A DNA stretch of 64,000 bases from NCBI RefSeq assembly GCF_003751605.1, contig NZ_RJVJ01000003.1:62001-126000 (forward strand), given 5' to 3'. Positions 41,105 to 50,397 of the stretch are shown piece after piece. Positions within the stretch are counted from its first letter, which is position 1, and each line of letters begins with the position of its first letter. The DNA comes from Kitasatospora cineracea (GTDB lineage: Bacteria > Actinomycetota > Actinomycetes > Streptomycetales > Streptomycetaceae). Under the pieces are notes generated by a model. The model was not told the origin of the DNA, searched no databases, and saw only the letters and a program-made list of their open reading frames with translations. Position numbers and translations under genes: made by a program.

Positions 41105-42382
41105 ATGCACAGCAGATCCGGTAGCCCGCGGCTCGGCGTGGTCTACGACGACGGCGCCGCCGGGCCCGGCGAGATCGCCGCGGCGGCCCGCGCCTGCGGA
41201 GCCGAACTCTTCCTGGTGGTCGACCAGTCCTCGGCCCACGTCGCCCAGCTGCTGCCCGGCCTGCGCGGCCGGTTCGAGCTCTGCGACGTCAGCGGCCTCA
41301 CCGCGGCCGGGGCGGCGAAGGAGGTGGCCGCCCGGGCACCGGACGGCCTGCTCACCTTCAGCGAGCACCGCCTCGCCGAGACCGGCGAGCTCGCCGACGC
41401 ACTCGGACTGACCCGCTGGCACAGCCCGCGGACCACCCGGCGGCTGACGGACAAACTGCTCCAGCGGCAGCTGTTCGCCGCGGCCGGCGTCGACACCACC
41501 CGCTGCGTGCCGGTCACCGACCCCGCCGGGGCCGCCGCGGCCGCCGCCGGGGTCGGCCCGCCCGTGGTGCTCAAACCGCGCACCGGCACCGGCAGCCGCT
41601 CCGTCCGCCGGGCCGACGGCCCGGCGGAGGCCGAACGGCTGGCGGCGGACTTCTTCCGCACCGCCCCGGCCGGGGCGGTCCTCCTGGTGGAGAGCCTGCT
41701 CACCGGCGCGCCGCAGGAGGCCGGCCCCGACTGGGGCGACTACGTCTCGGTGGAGACCGCCGTCCACGACGGGGCACGCCAACTGCTCTGCATCACCGGC
41801 AAGTTCCCGCTGGAGGAGCCGTTCCGCGAACGCGGGTCCTTCGTCCCGCACACCCTGCGCGCGCCGACCGCCGAACGGGTCCGCGCCCTCGCGGACGCCG
41901 CCGTCGAGGCCCTCGGGGTCCGGGACGGCGTCGTGCACACCGAGGTCAAACTGACCCCGGACGGCCCGCGCGTCATCGAGGTCAACGGCCGGGTCGGCGG
42001 CCTGGTCGTCGACCTGCTGCGCCGGGGCGCCGGCTACGACGTGGTCGAGGCCGCCCTGCTGCTCGCCCTCGGCCGGCCCGCGCCCGCCGTCCCCGGCTTC
42101 GACCAGGTCACCTACCAGTACGCGCTGGTGCCGCCGGCCGGCGCCCGCGGCCTGCTGGAGGTCGGCCCGCTGGACCGGCTGCGCGCCCTGCCCGGGGTCG
42201 ACCTGGTCGACGTCCGGGGCCGCCCCGGCCAGCCGCTCGACTGGCGGGCCGGCGCCGCCGACCGGCTCGGCCGGCTGTACGGGCGGGTGCCCGACCACGC
42301 GGCCCTCGGCCGGCTCACCGCGGCGATACCGGAAGCCTTCCGGCCCACGTTCACGTACACGCACGAGAGGGGAAGTCGATGA
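41105..42382 (+). CDS. ATP-grasp ligase 5, coupled to the NRPS gene
   Basis: 425 residues from ATG 41105. Opens RLGVVYDDGAAGPGEIAAAA; core RLTDKLLQRQLFAAAGVDT; ATP Lys in PVVLKPRTGTGSRSVRR; LVESLLTGAP as grasp loop; metal end RVIEVNGRVGGLVVDLL. The type is that of ATP-grasp ligases in ketomemicin-, dapdiamide- and bacilysin-like pathways. It overlaps the NRPS start by four bases (42379-42382), so ligase and assembly line are translated together. That is strong evidence that both serve one pathway. Confidence 0.87.
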   Translation: MHSRSGSPRLGVVYDDGAAGPGEIAAAARACGAELFLVVDQSSAHVAQLLPGLRGRFELCDVSGLTAAGAAKEVAARAPDGLLTFSEHRLAETGELADALGLTRWHSPRTTRRLTDKLLQRQLFAAAGVDTTRCVPVTDPAGAAAAAAGVGPPVVLKPRTGTGSRSVRRADGPAEAERLAADFFRTAPAGAVLLVESLLTGAPQEAGPDWGDYVSVETAVHDGARQLLCITGKFPLEEPFRERGSFVPHTLRAPTAERVRALADAAVEALGVRDGVVHTEVKLTPDGPRVIEVNGRVGGLVVDLLRRGAGYDVVEAALLLALGRPAPAVPGFDQVTYQYALVPPAGARGLLEVGPLDRLRALPGVDLVDVRGRPGQPLDWRAGAADRLGRLYGRVPDHAALGRLTAAIPEAFRPTFTYTHERGSR

Positions 42383-45300
42383 CCGAGCAGGTGTCCGAGG
42401 CCGGCGGGGGACTGTCGTCCGCACAGAGGCGGCTCTGGCTGGCGCACGTCCTCGAACCGGGGAGCGCCGAGTACACCGCCCCCTGGGCCGGACGGCTGCG
42501 CGGACCGCTCGACCGGGCGGCCCTCGCCCGGGCCTGGCGGGCCGTCGTGGAGCGCCACGAGGAGCTGCGGCTGCGGCTGTTCGAGGTGGACAACGAGCCC
42601 CGGCGCGCCCAGTGGCCGGCCGGGGAGTTCGGGCTCGCGGTCCGCGAGGTCGCGCCGCAGGACCTGCCCGCCGAGCTGGAACGGGTGGTGACCCGGCCCT
42701 TCGACCTGGTCGGCGGCCGGCTCGCCGAGGCGGAACTGCTGGTGCTCGGCCCCGAGGACCACGTCCTGGTGCTGAACGCCCACCACGCGGTGGTGGACGG
42801 CCGCTCCATGACGCTGATCACCCGCGACCTGTTCGCCGCCTACGCGGGCCGGGAGCCCGCCCCGGCCGGCCGGCCCTACCCGGAGCACGTCGCCCGGGAG
42901 GCCGCGGCCGGCCCGCCCCCCGAGCAGTTCGACGCCTGGGTCGAGGAGCTGCGGCTCCCGCAGAGCGCCGAACCGCTCGGCTTCGAACCCGCCGCCCGGA
43001 CCGCCGACAAGGCGGGCGCGGTGGTCCGGGTGCCGCTGTCCGAGCAGACCTGGGCGGCGGTCCGCCGCTACGCCCGGCAGCACCGCACCACCCCGCAGGT
43101 GGTCGGGCTCAGCGCCTTCGCGCTCACCCTGGCCCGCTACACCGACACCGACGACCTGGTGGTCGGCTCGACCATGGACACCCGGTCCGCCGAATTCGTC
43201 GACACCGTCGGCATGTTCGTCAACCCGGCCGCCGTCCGGGTGCACGTCGACGCGGCGCAGCCCGGCCCGGCGTTCTGCGGCGCCGTGCAGCGCGGCCTGC
43301 TGCGGGCCTTCTCCCACCGCTCGGTCCCGTTCGAGGAGGTGGTCCGCAGGCTCCAGACCACCCCGGACGTCACCCGCACCCCGGTCTTCCAGGTGCTGTT
43401 CAACTTCGAGGCCCGCGAAGCCCCCCGGGACGTGCCCGGGCTGACGGTCACCCCCCTCGAACTCCCCACCCGCACCTCCAAGTACGACCTCACCCTGGTG
43501 CTGCGCGACAACGGCGACTGCGCCGACCTGCTGGCGACCTACCGCACCGCCCGCTACCGGCCCGCCCCGATCGAGCAGCTCACCCGGCACGTCGCCGCCG
43601 TGCTCGGCGCGCTCACCGCCGACGACCCGGCCCCCGTGGGCTCGCTCGACCCGCTCTCCGCCGCGGAACGCGCCGACCTGCTGGCCGCCGGCCGCGGCAC
43701 CCCGCTGCCGGACGGCTTCCGGGCCGTGTCCGACACCGTCGCCCAGATCGCCCTCGCCGACCCCGACCGGCCCGCCGTGACCTGCGGCAGCAGCGAACTG
43801 ACGTACGGACAGCTGCTCGGCCGGGCCGACGCCCTGGCCGCCCGGCTCACCGCACGGGGCGTGCGCCCCGGGACGCCGGTGGCCGTGCCGGCCGAACCCT
43901 CGGCCGAGACGGTGGTCGCCGTACTGGCCGTGCTCCGGGCCGGCGGCGCCTACCTGCCGCTGCACCCCGGCCACCCGACCGCCCGGCTGGCCGCCGTCCT
44001 CGCGGACGCCGGAGCCGAGTTCGTGCTCGCCGACGCCGCCTGGCGCGAACGCCTCCCGCAGGCCACCGTGCTGCCCGTCGACGCCCCCGCGGAACACCCC
44101 GACCCGGCCTGGACCGCCCACCGCAGCGGACCCGACGACCCGGCCTACCTCATCTACACCTCCGGCACCACCGGCGAACCCAAGGGCGTCGAGGTCGGAC
44201 ACGGCGCCCTCGCCGCCTCCACCACCGCCCGGCTGCTCACCTACGGCGGCTACCGCACCTTCCTGCTGGTCTCGCCGCTCTCCTTCGACTCCTCGGCGGC
44301 CGGACTCTGGGGCACCCTCACCTCCGGCGGCCGACTGGTGGTCGCCCGGGACGAGGAGGTCCGCGACCCGGAGAGCCTGCTGCGCTTGGTCGAGACCCAC
44401 GCCGTCACCGCCCTGCTGGCCGTCCCCGCCCTCTACGCCGGCATGCTCGACCGGGCCGAACGGGCCGACCGCACCGCGCTCGGCACCCTCGACGTGGTCA
44501 CCACCGCCGGCGAGGTCCTGCCGCAAGCCCTCCTGGAACGGCACTTCGCGCTGCTCCCGGCCACCCCGCTGGTCAACGAGTACGGGCCGACCGAGGCGAC
44601 CGTGTGGAGCACCTTCCGCCGCTTCGAGGCACCCGGCCCGGTCGACATCGGCGGCCCCGTCCCCGGCGCCCGCCTCTACGTACTGGACCGGCAGGGACGG
44701 CTGATGCCGCCCGGCACCGCCGGCGAACTGCACGTCGGCGGCCGCGCCGTGGCCCGCGGCTACCTCGGCCGGCCCGGGGCCACCGAGGCCGCGTTCCGCC
44801 CCGACCCGTACGCCGCGGAGCCCGGCGCCCGCTCCTACCGCACCGGGGACTGGGTGCGCTGGGGCACCGACGGGGGCCTGCACTACCTGGGCCGCCGCGA
44901 CCAGCTGGTCAAGGTCCGCGGCCACCGGGTCGAACTCGGCGCGGTGGAAGCCGCCCTGCGCGCCGCCGAAGGCGTCACCGACGCCGCCGTGCTGCTCGCC
45001 CCCGGCGGCGCGAGCCTCACCGCCCACCTGGTGGCCGAGGACGGGCTGGACCTCCGGGAACTGCGGGCCCGCCTCGCCGAGACCCTGCCGCCCGCCATGG
45101 TGCCCGGCGTGCTGCGGACGGTCCCGGAACTGCCGCGCACCCCGCACGGCAAGGTCGACCGCGAAGCCCTGCGGGCCGCGGAAGCGCGCACCGAGCCGGA
45201 CCCCGAGCCCGCCGCGCCCGGGACCGCCCCGGCGAGCGGAGCGGCCACCGGGCCGGACCTGCGGGCCCTGGTGCTGGCCGTCTGGACCGCCGTGCTCGGC

Positions 45301-45630
45301 GAGGCGCCGGCCGCGGGGGACGTCAACTTCTTCGACGCGGGCGGCCACTCGCTGCTGGTGCCGCTGCTCCAGATGGAACTCGAGGACCGGGCGGACACCC
45401 GGGTGCCGATCGTCGACCTGTTCACCGCCACCACCGTCGACGCCCAGGCCGCCCTGATCGCCGCCGCCGGCGGCACCCCCGAGCCGCAACCGGAGGCACC
45501 GGCACCGGCCGCGGCCGCCGAACCCGGCGGGGCCGACGGCACCGACGGCACCGACGGCACCGACCGGCGCCGGCTCCGGCTCGCCGCGGGCCGCTCCCGG
45601 CGGACGGCCGGGACGGAGGACGGCAGGTGA
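42379..45630 (+). CDS. NRPS module C-A-T
   Basis: 1083 residues. Condensation domain (about 1-430) with active H135-H-A-V-V-D-G141. Adenylation domain (about 450-935) with A3 YTSGTTGEPKG (about 594), A5 NEYGPTE (733-739), A7 YRTGDW and A10 K925. Thiolation domain with S991 in DAGGHSLL. Read by eye against GrsA positions, the ten-residue binding code is about D-S-A-A-T-A-E-V-W-K, which I do not recognise; the Asp235 shows an alpha-amino acid. There is no epimerase, methyltransferase or thioesterase domain. The C domain needs an upstream aminoacyl donor, perhaps the separate A-T protein at 48598-50397. The last 50 residues form an Asp/Gly/Thr-rich then basic tail. Confidence 0.93.
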   Translation: MTEQVSEAGGGLSSAQRRLWLAHVLEPGSAEYTAPWAGRLRGPLDRAALARAWRAVVERHEELRLRLFEVDNEPRRAQWPAGEFGLAVREVAPQDLPAELERVVTRPFDLVGGRLAEAELLVLGPEDHVLVLNAHHAVVDGRSMTLITRDLFAAYAGREPAPAGRPYPEHVAREAAAGPPPEQFDAWVEELRLPQSAEPLGFEPAARTADKAGAVVRVPLSEQTWAAVRRYARQHRTTPQVVGLSAFALTLARYTDTDDLVVGSTMDTRSAEFVDTVGMFVNPAAVRVHVDAAQPGPAFCGAVQRGLLRAFSHRSVPFEEVVRRLQTTPDVTRTPVFQVLFNFEAREAPRDVPGLTVTPLELPTRTSKYDLTLVLRDNGDCADLLATYRTARYRPAPIEQLTRHVAAVLGALTADDPAPVGSLDPLSAAERADLLAAGRGTPLPDGFRAVSDTVAQIALADPDRPAVTCGSSELTYGQLLGRADALAARLTARGVRPGTPVAVPAEPSAETVVAVLAVLRAGGAYLPLHPGHPTARLAAVLADAGAEFVLADAAWRERLPQATVLPVDAPAEHPDPAWTAHRSGPDDPAYLIYTSGTTGEPKGVEVGHGALAASTTARLLTYGGYRTFLLVSPLSFDSSAAGLWGTLTSGGRLVVARDEEVRDPESLLRLVETHAVTALLAVPALYAGMLDRAERADRTALGTLDVVTTAGEVLPQALLERHFALLPATPLVNEYGPTEATVWSTFRRFEAPGPVDIGGPVPGARLYVLDRQGRLMPPGTAGELHVGGRAVARGYLGRPGATEAAFRPDPYAAEPGARSYRTGDWVRWGTDGGLHYLGRRDQLVKVRGHRVELGAVEAALRAAEGVTDAAVLLAPGGASLTAHLVAEDGLDLRELRARLAETLPPAMVPGVLRTVPELPRTPHGKVDREALRAAEARTEPDPEPAAPGTAPASGAATGPDLRALVLAVWTAVLGEAPAAGDVNFFDAGGHSLLVPLLQMELEDRADTRVPIVDLFTATTVDAQAALIAAAGGTPEPQPEAPAPAAAAEPGGADGTDGTDGTDRRRLRLAAGRSRRTAGTEDGR

Positions 45631-48605
45631 GGAACCGTTCCCTGGACGTCGCCGTCACCGGCCTGCACGCCCGGCTCCCCGGCCCGGCCGACCCGGCGAA
45701 GTGGTGGGCGGCGCTCTGCGCGGGCGAGGCGCTCACCAGCACCCTCGACCCCGACGACCTCGCGGCCCGGGGCGTGCCCCGCCACCTGCTCGACGACCCG
45801 GCCTACGTCCCGGTCCGGGGCCTGCTGGAGGACGCCGAACGGTTCGACGCCGAGCTGTTCGGGATCAGCCCCCGCGAGGCCGAACTCATCGACCCGCAGC
45901 ACCGGCTGATGCTGGAGGCGAGCTGGGCGGCGCTCGAGGACGCCGGCCGCAACCCGCTCGCGGACCGGCTGCGCACCGCCGTCTTCGCCTCCTCCTCCAG
46001 CAGCAAGTACCTGCCGCGGATCCTCGGCAACCCGGCCGCCACGGCCGACACCCTGGCCGCCCTGCACGTCGGCACCGGCCGGGACTTCATGGCCGGCCGG
46101 ATCGCCTACCGGCTCGGCCTGCAGGGCCCGGCGGTCAACGTGCTGACGGCCTGCTCCTCCTCGCTGGTCGCCGTCCACCTGGCCGTCCAGGCACTGAACG
46201 CCGGCGACTGCGACCAGGCCGTGGTGGTGGCCGCCTCGGTGGGCTTCCCGCAGGCCGGGCACACCCACCTGCGCGGCGGCATCATGTCCGCCGACGGCCG
46301 CTGCCGCCCCTTCGACGCCCGGGCGACCGGCACGGTCGGCGGCTCGGGCGTGCTCGCCGTGGTGCTGCGCCGCTTCGAGGACCTCGGGACGCGGAGCGCC
46401 TGCCACGGCGTCATCCTCGGCTCGGCCGTCAACAACGACGGCTCGGCGAAGGCCGGGTTCAACGCCCCCGCCCCGCAGGGGCAGAGCGCCGTCATCCGGG
46501 CCGCGCTGCGCTCCGGCGACGTGGCGCCCGGCTCGCTCGGGTACGTCGAGACGCACGGCACCGGCACCTACGTCGGCGACCCGATCGAGTGGTCCGCGCT
46601 CTCCGCCGCCCTGCGCGGCGCCGGCCTGGCCGGCAGCATCCCGGTGGGCGCGCTCAAGGCGAACATCGGGCACCTCGACGCGGCCGCCGGACTGGCCGCG
46701 CTGTACAAGGCCCTGCTGGTCCTGAAGCACGGCCAGGTACCGCCGGTGGCCAACTTCGAAACCCTCAACCCGCTGCTCGCGGACCTCGACTCGCCGCTGC
46801 GGGTGCCCACCGAGACCTCCGCCTGGCAGGGCCCCGAGCCCCGCCGGGCCGGCGTCAGCTCCTTCGGGATCGGCGGGACGAACGCGCACGTCATCGTCGA
46901 GCAGGCCCCCGCAGCCCCGGCAGCGGAGGCCCCGGCGGCAGCGGCCCCGGCCGGGCGGACCTCGGTCCTCACCCTCTCCGCGGTCCGGCCGGAGAGCCTG
47001 GAGCCGACCGCGGCCCGACTCGCCGGAGCACTGGCCGAACCGGGAACGGACCCCGCCGACGCCGCCTTCACCCTGCGGGCCGGCCGGGCCCCGCTGGCCG
47101 AACGGCTCGCGGTGGTCGGCCGGACCGGCCCGGAACTCGCCGCGGCCCTGCGCACCGGCCCCCGGCGGGTCCGCGGCCGGGTGCCGCAGGGCGGCCCGCG
47201 CCCGCTGGTCTTCCTGCTCCCCGGACAGGGCGCCCAGCGCCCCGGCATGGCCCTGCCCTTCCAAGCACAACTCCCCGGATTCCAGGACGAGTTGGACCGC
47301 TGCCTGGACGCCATGGAGCCCTTCTCGGCCGGACTGGCCGAGAAGGCCGGACGGGCCCTGCGCGACCCGGACTTCCCCGCCGAACTGCTGCGCGCCACCG
47401 AACTGGCCCAGCCCGCGCTGTTCGCCCTGGAGTACGCCGCGGTCCGCGCCCTGGACGGGATCGGACTGCGCCCGGTCGCCCTGGCCGGGCACAGCCTCGG
47501 CGAGGTGACGGCCGCCTGCCTGGCCGGGGTCCTGGACCTCGCGGCGGCGATCGAACTGGTCGCCGTCCGGGCGGCCGGCATGCAGGCCTGCCCGCCCGGC
47601 GCGATGCTGGCGCTCTCCTGCTCCGAGGCCGACGCCCGCGCCCTGCTGGCCGAACCGCCGACCGCGACCAGCGGCCTGGAGGTCGCGGCGGTGAACGGCC
47701 CGGGCTCCTGCGTGCTGAGCGGCCCCGCCGCCTCCGTCCGGGCCCTGGAGGAGCGGCTCGCCGGACGGATCCCGGCCCGGCGCCTGCGCACCTCGCACGC
47801 CTTCCACTCCGCCGCGATGGAACCCGCCGCCGAGGCCCTGCGCGCCCACCTGGCCGGCCGCACCGGCGGCCGGAGCACCCTGCCTCACGTCTCCACCCTG
47901 GACGGCACGGTGGTGCCGGCCGGCACCGAAGTCCCGCTGACCGCCCTCGCCGAGGGCGTCCGCCGGACGGTGCGCTTCGGCGCGGGCATCGCCGCCCTGC
48001 GCGAGCTGTACCCCGGCGCGCTGGCCGTGGAGGTCGGACCCGGCCAGGCCCTCGCCGGGATGGCGGCCGCCGCCGGGCTGGAGAGCCTCCCCCTGGTACC
48101 GGGGAAGGACCCCCGGCCCGAGGACGAACTCGCCCTCGCGCTGGCCGGGTTGTGGGCCGAGGGCCAGCCCGTCGAACTGTCCGCGCTGATCCCGGCCGGC
48201 CGCCGGCTGCACCTGCCCGGCACCACCTTCGGCGGCGGGCGCCACGTCGCCCCGGAGACGGACTGGCCGACCGCCCCCGCCCCGGCTCCGCAGACCCCCG
48301 CCCCGGCTTCGGAGCCCCCGGCCCCGGAACCTCCGGCGGCCGCCGTCGCCCCGCCCTCCCCGGCCGCGGCGGTGGCCGACGCCTGGCGCGAACTCCTCGG
48401 CCACCCCGACCTCACCGAGGACGCGGAGTTCGTCGCCAGCGGCGGCGACTCGCTGCTCGCCATCCGGCTGGCCCGCCGGCTGGAACAGCTCTTCACGGTG
48501 CAGGTCCCGCTCCGGGACCTGCTGCTGGCCCGCACCATGGGCGACCACGCCCGGCTCGTCGAACGGCTCATGACGCCGTCGCAGAAGGAGGCAACGGATG
48601 AGTAG
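45627..48605 (+). CDS. Type I PKS module KS-AT-ACP without reductive domains
   Basis: 992 residues from GTG 45627, overlapping the NRPS stop by GTGA. KS: C176 in TACSSSLVAVH, H310 in HGTGT, H349 in NIGHLD. AT: GQGAQRPGM, S623 in GHSLGE, and HAFHS (S728), which indicates malonyl-CoA. ACP: S942 in GGDSLLAI. No KR, DH, ER, MT or TE is present, so the extension leaves a beta-ketone. With the amino-acid modules around it, the line should give a gamma-amino-beta-keto acyl chain, the precursor of statine-like units, tetramic acids or pyrrolidinones. Confidence 0.94.
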   Translation: MRNRSLDVAVTGLHARLPGPADPAKWWAALCAGEALTSTLDPDDLAARGVPRHLLDDPAYVPVRGLLEDAERFDAELFGISPREAELIDPQHRLMLEASWAALEDAGRNPLADRLRTAVFASSSSSKYLPRILGNPAATADTLAALHVGTGRDFMAGRIAYRLGLQGPAVNVLTACSSSLVAVHLAVQALNAGDCDQAVVVAASVGFPQAGHTHLRGGIMSADGRCRPFDARATGTVGGSGVLAVVLRRFEDLGTRSACHGVILGSAVNNDGSAKAGFNAPAPQGQSAVIRAALRSGDVAPGSLGYVETHGTGTYVGDPIEWSALSAALRGAGLAGSIPVGALKANIGHLDAAAGLAALYKALLVLKHGQVPPVANFETLNPLLADLDSPLRVPTETSAWQGPEPRRAGVSSFGIGGTNAHVIVEQAPAAPAAEAPAAAAPAGRTSVLTLSAVRPESLEPTAARLAGALAEPGTDPADAAFTLRAGRAPLAERLAVVGRTGPELAAALRTGPRRVRGRVPQGGPRPLVFLLPGQGAQRPGMALPFQAQLPGFQDELDRCLDAMEPFSAGLAEKAGRALRDPDFPAELLRATELAQPALFALEYAAVRALDGIGLRPVALAGHSLGEVTAACLAGVLDLAAAIELVAVRAAGMQACPPGAMLALSCSEADARALLAEPPTATSGLEVAAVNGPGSCVLSGPAASVRALEERLAGRIPARRLRTSHAFHSAAMEPAAEALRAHLAGRTGGRSTLPHVSTLDGTVVPAGTEVPLTALAEGVRRTVRFGAGIAALRELYPGALAVEVGPGQALAGMAAAAGLESLPLVPGKDPRPEDELALALAGLWAEGQPVELSALIPAGRRLHLPGTTFGGGRHVAPETDWPTAPAPAPQTPAPASEPPAPEPPAAAVAPPSPAAAVADAWRELLGHPDLTEDAEFVASGGDSLLAIRLARRLEQLFTVQVPLRDLLLARTMGDHARLVERLMTPSQKEATDE

Positions 48606-50397
48606 CGCGACCCCGCCCGGCCACCCCCGCCGGGAGCACTACGAGTGCGTCGACGAGGTGTTCCGCCGGCGGGCGGCCGAGCACCCCGACAAGGTGGCGG
48701 CCTGGGACGGCACCGGCAGCTCCACCTACGCCGAACTGCGGGACCGGGCACTCCGGCTGGCCGGCGCCCTGCACGCCAAGGGCGTCGGCACCGGCGACGC
48801 GGTCGGCGTCCTCGGCACCGGCGACCGCGACACCCTGACCGCCATGCTCGGCATCCTGCTGGCGGGCGGCCACTTCGTGCCGATCGACCCCGACTGCCCG
48901 CCGGAACGCGCCGCCCGGATGACCGCCATCGCCGGCGCCGCCCTGGTGCTGACCACCGCGGAGCACCGGGTCCCGGAGGGCATCGGCGCGGACGGCTGGC
49001 ACGTCGACGAACTGATCGACCAGGCCGGCCCGGCCGACCCGCTCGACCCGCTGCCCGCCGGGGACCCGGACCGGCCCGCCTACGTGATCTTCACCTCCGG
49101 CTCCACCGGCACCCCCAAGGCCGTCGCCGTGCCGCACGGCGCCCTCACCGCGCTCTGCCTGCGCCCCGGCGTGCTGCGCCGCGACCCGGACGAGACCCTC
49201 CTGGTGCACACGGTGCTGACCTTCGACACCGCGATGTACGAGATCTGGTCGGCCCTGCTGGTCGGCGCCTCGGTGCTCTGCGCCCCGCGCCGGGCCCTGT
49301 CCCTGCACGAGACGGCCGCACTGCTCGAGGACGAGCGGGTCACCACCGCCGTGCTCACCCCCGCGGTGTTCGCCCTGCTGGCCGACCACCACCCCGACGC
49401 GCTGGGCCGGCTCCGCCGCCTGATGGTCGGCGGCGACGTGATGCCGCGCGAACAGGCGGTGCGGATCCTGGACCGCTTCCCGGAGCTGGAGTTCCTGAAC
49501 TGCTACGGGCCCACCGAGAACACCGTGATCTCCACCGCCTTCCCGCTCAACGGCTGGGACCGGCAAGGAAGTTCGGTCCCGATCGGCCCGGGCGTGGCCG
49601 GCACCACCTGCCACGTCCTGGACGACCGGCTGCGCCCGCTGCCGCCCGGCGAGGTCGGCGACCTCCACCTCGGCGGCGACCGGCTGGCCCTCGGCTACGC
49701 GGGCGACCCGACCACCACCGAGCAGCGCTTCCTGCCGGACCCGTTCTCCGACCTGCCGGGCGCCCGGATGTACCGCACCGGCGACCGGGCCGTCCTGCGC
49801 GCCGACGGGACGGTGGAGTTCCGCGGCCGCGAGGACGACGAGATCAAGGTCCGGGGCCACCGGATCCACCTCGCCGAGGTGGAGGCCCTGCTGGCCGCCG
49901 ACCCGGAGGTGCGGGAGGTGGTCGCCACCGCGGTCGGCACCGGCCACCAGCGGCACGTCCGCGCCTTCGTCCGCACCGCCGCCGCCGGGACGGACCCCCG
50001 GGCGGTCCGGGCCCGGCTGGCGCAGCGGGCACCGCAGCACCTGGTGCCCGACGAACTGGTGGTGGTCGCCGAGTTCCCGCTCAGGCCCTCCGGGAAGGTC
50101 GACCGGGAGGCCCTGAAGGCCCTGCCGTCCACCCCCGCACCGCAGACCGCACCCGCCGCCGGGACGGACGCCCGGTCGGAGCTGGCCCGGCTGTGGCTGG
50201 AGCGGACCGGCACGCCCGCCGAGAGCGGCGAGGACTTCTTCCACTCCGGCGGGACCTCGCTGGACCTGATCCTGCTGATCGAGTCGGTCGCGGCCGCCTT
50301 CGGGGTCCGGCTGGACTTCGCCGACGTCTACGGGCTGCGCTCCTTCGACGAACTGCACGACCTGGTGCAGGCCCACCGCCAGGAGGTCGACGCGTGA
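48598..50397 (+). CDS. Stand-alone NRPS A-T didomain
   Basis: 599 residues; ATG 48598 overlaps the PKS end by 8 nt. Adenylation motifs: A3 FTSGSTGTPKA, A5 NCYGPTEN, A7 YRTGD, A8 REDDEIKVRGHRIHLAE, A10 K500 in PSGKVDRE. Carrier protein S554 in HSGGTSLD. By eye the binding code is about D-T-Y-L-M-G-C-V-I-K, not recognised. Without a C domain it can load the line (donor for the C-A-T module) or feed a separate enzyme. Confidence 0.92.
   Translation: MSSATPPGHPRREHYECVDEVFRRRAAEHPDKVAAWDGTGSSTYAELRDRALRLAGALHAKGVGTGDAVGVLGTGDRDTLTAMLGILLAGGHFVPIDPDCPPERAARMTAIAGAALVLTTAEHRVPEGIGADGWHVDELIDQAGPADPLDPLPAGDPDRPAYVIFTSGSTGTPKAVAVPHGALTALCLRPGVLRRDPDETLLVHTVLTFDTAMYEIWSALLVGASVLCAPRRALSLHETAALLEDERVTTAVLTPAVFALLADHHPDALGRLRRLMVGGDVMPREQAVRILDRFPELEFLNCYGPTENTVISTAFPLNGWDRQGSSVPIGPGVAGTTCHVLDDRLRPLPPGEVGDLHLGGDRLALGYAGDPTTTEQRFLPDPFSDLPGARMYRTGDRAVLRADGTVEFRGREDDEIKVRGHRIHLAEVEALLAADPEVREVVATAVGTGHQRHVRAFVRTAAAGTDPRAVRARLAQRAPQHLVPDELVVVAEFPLRPSGKVDREALKALPSTPAPQTAPAAGTDARSELARLWLERTGTPAESGEDFFHSGGTSLDLILLIESVAAAFGVRLDFADVYGLRSFDELHDLVQAHRQEVDA

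Noticed and set aside
42612..48605. Apparent single giant 1997-residue protein joining NRPS and PKS
   Set aside because: The first 1000 codons are in the wrong frame for the NRPS (Arg/Pro/Gly-rich). The NRPS and PKS are separate genes overlapping by GTGA.
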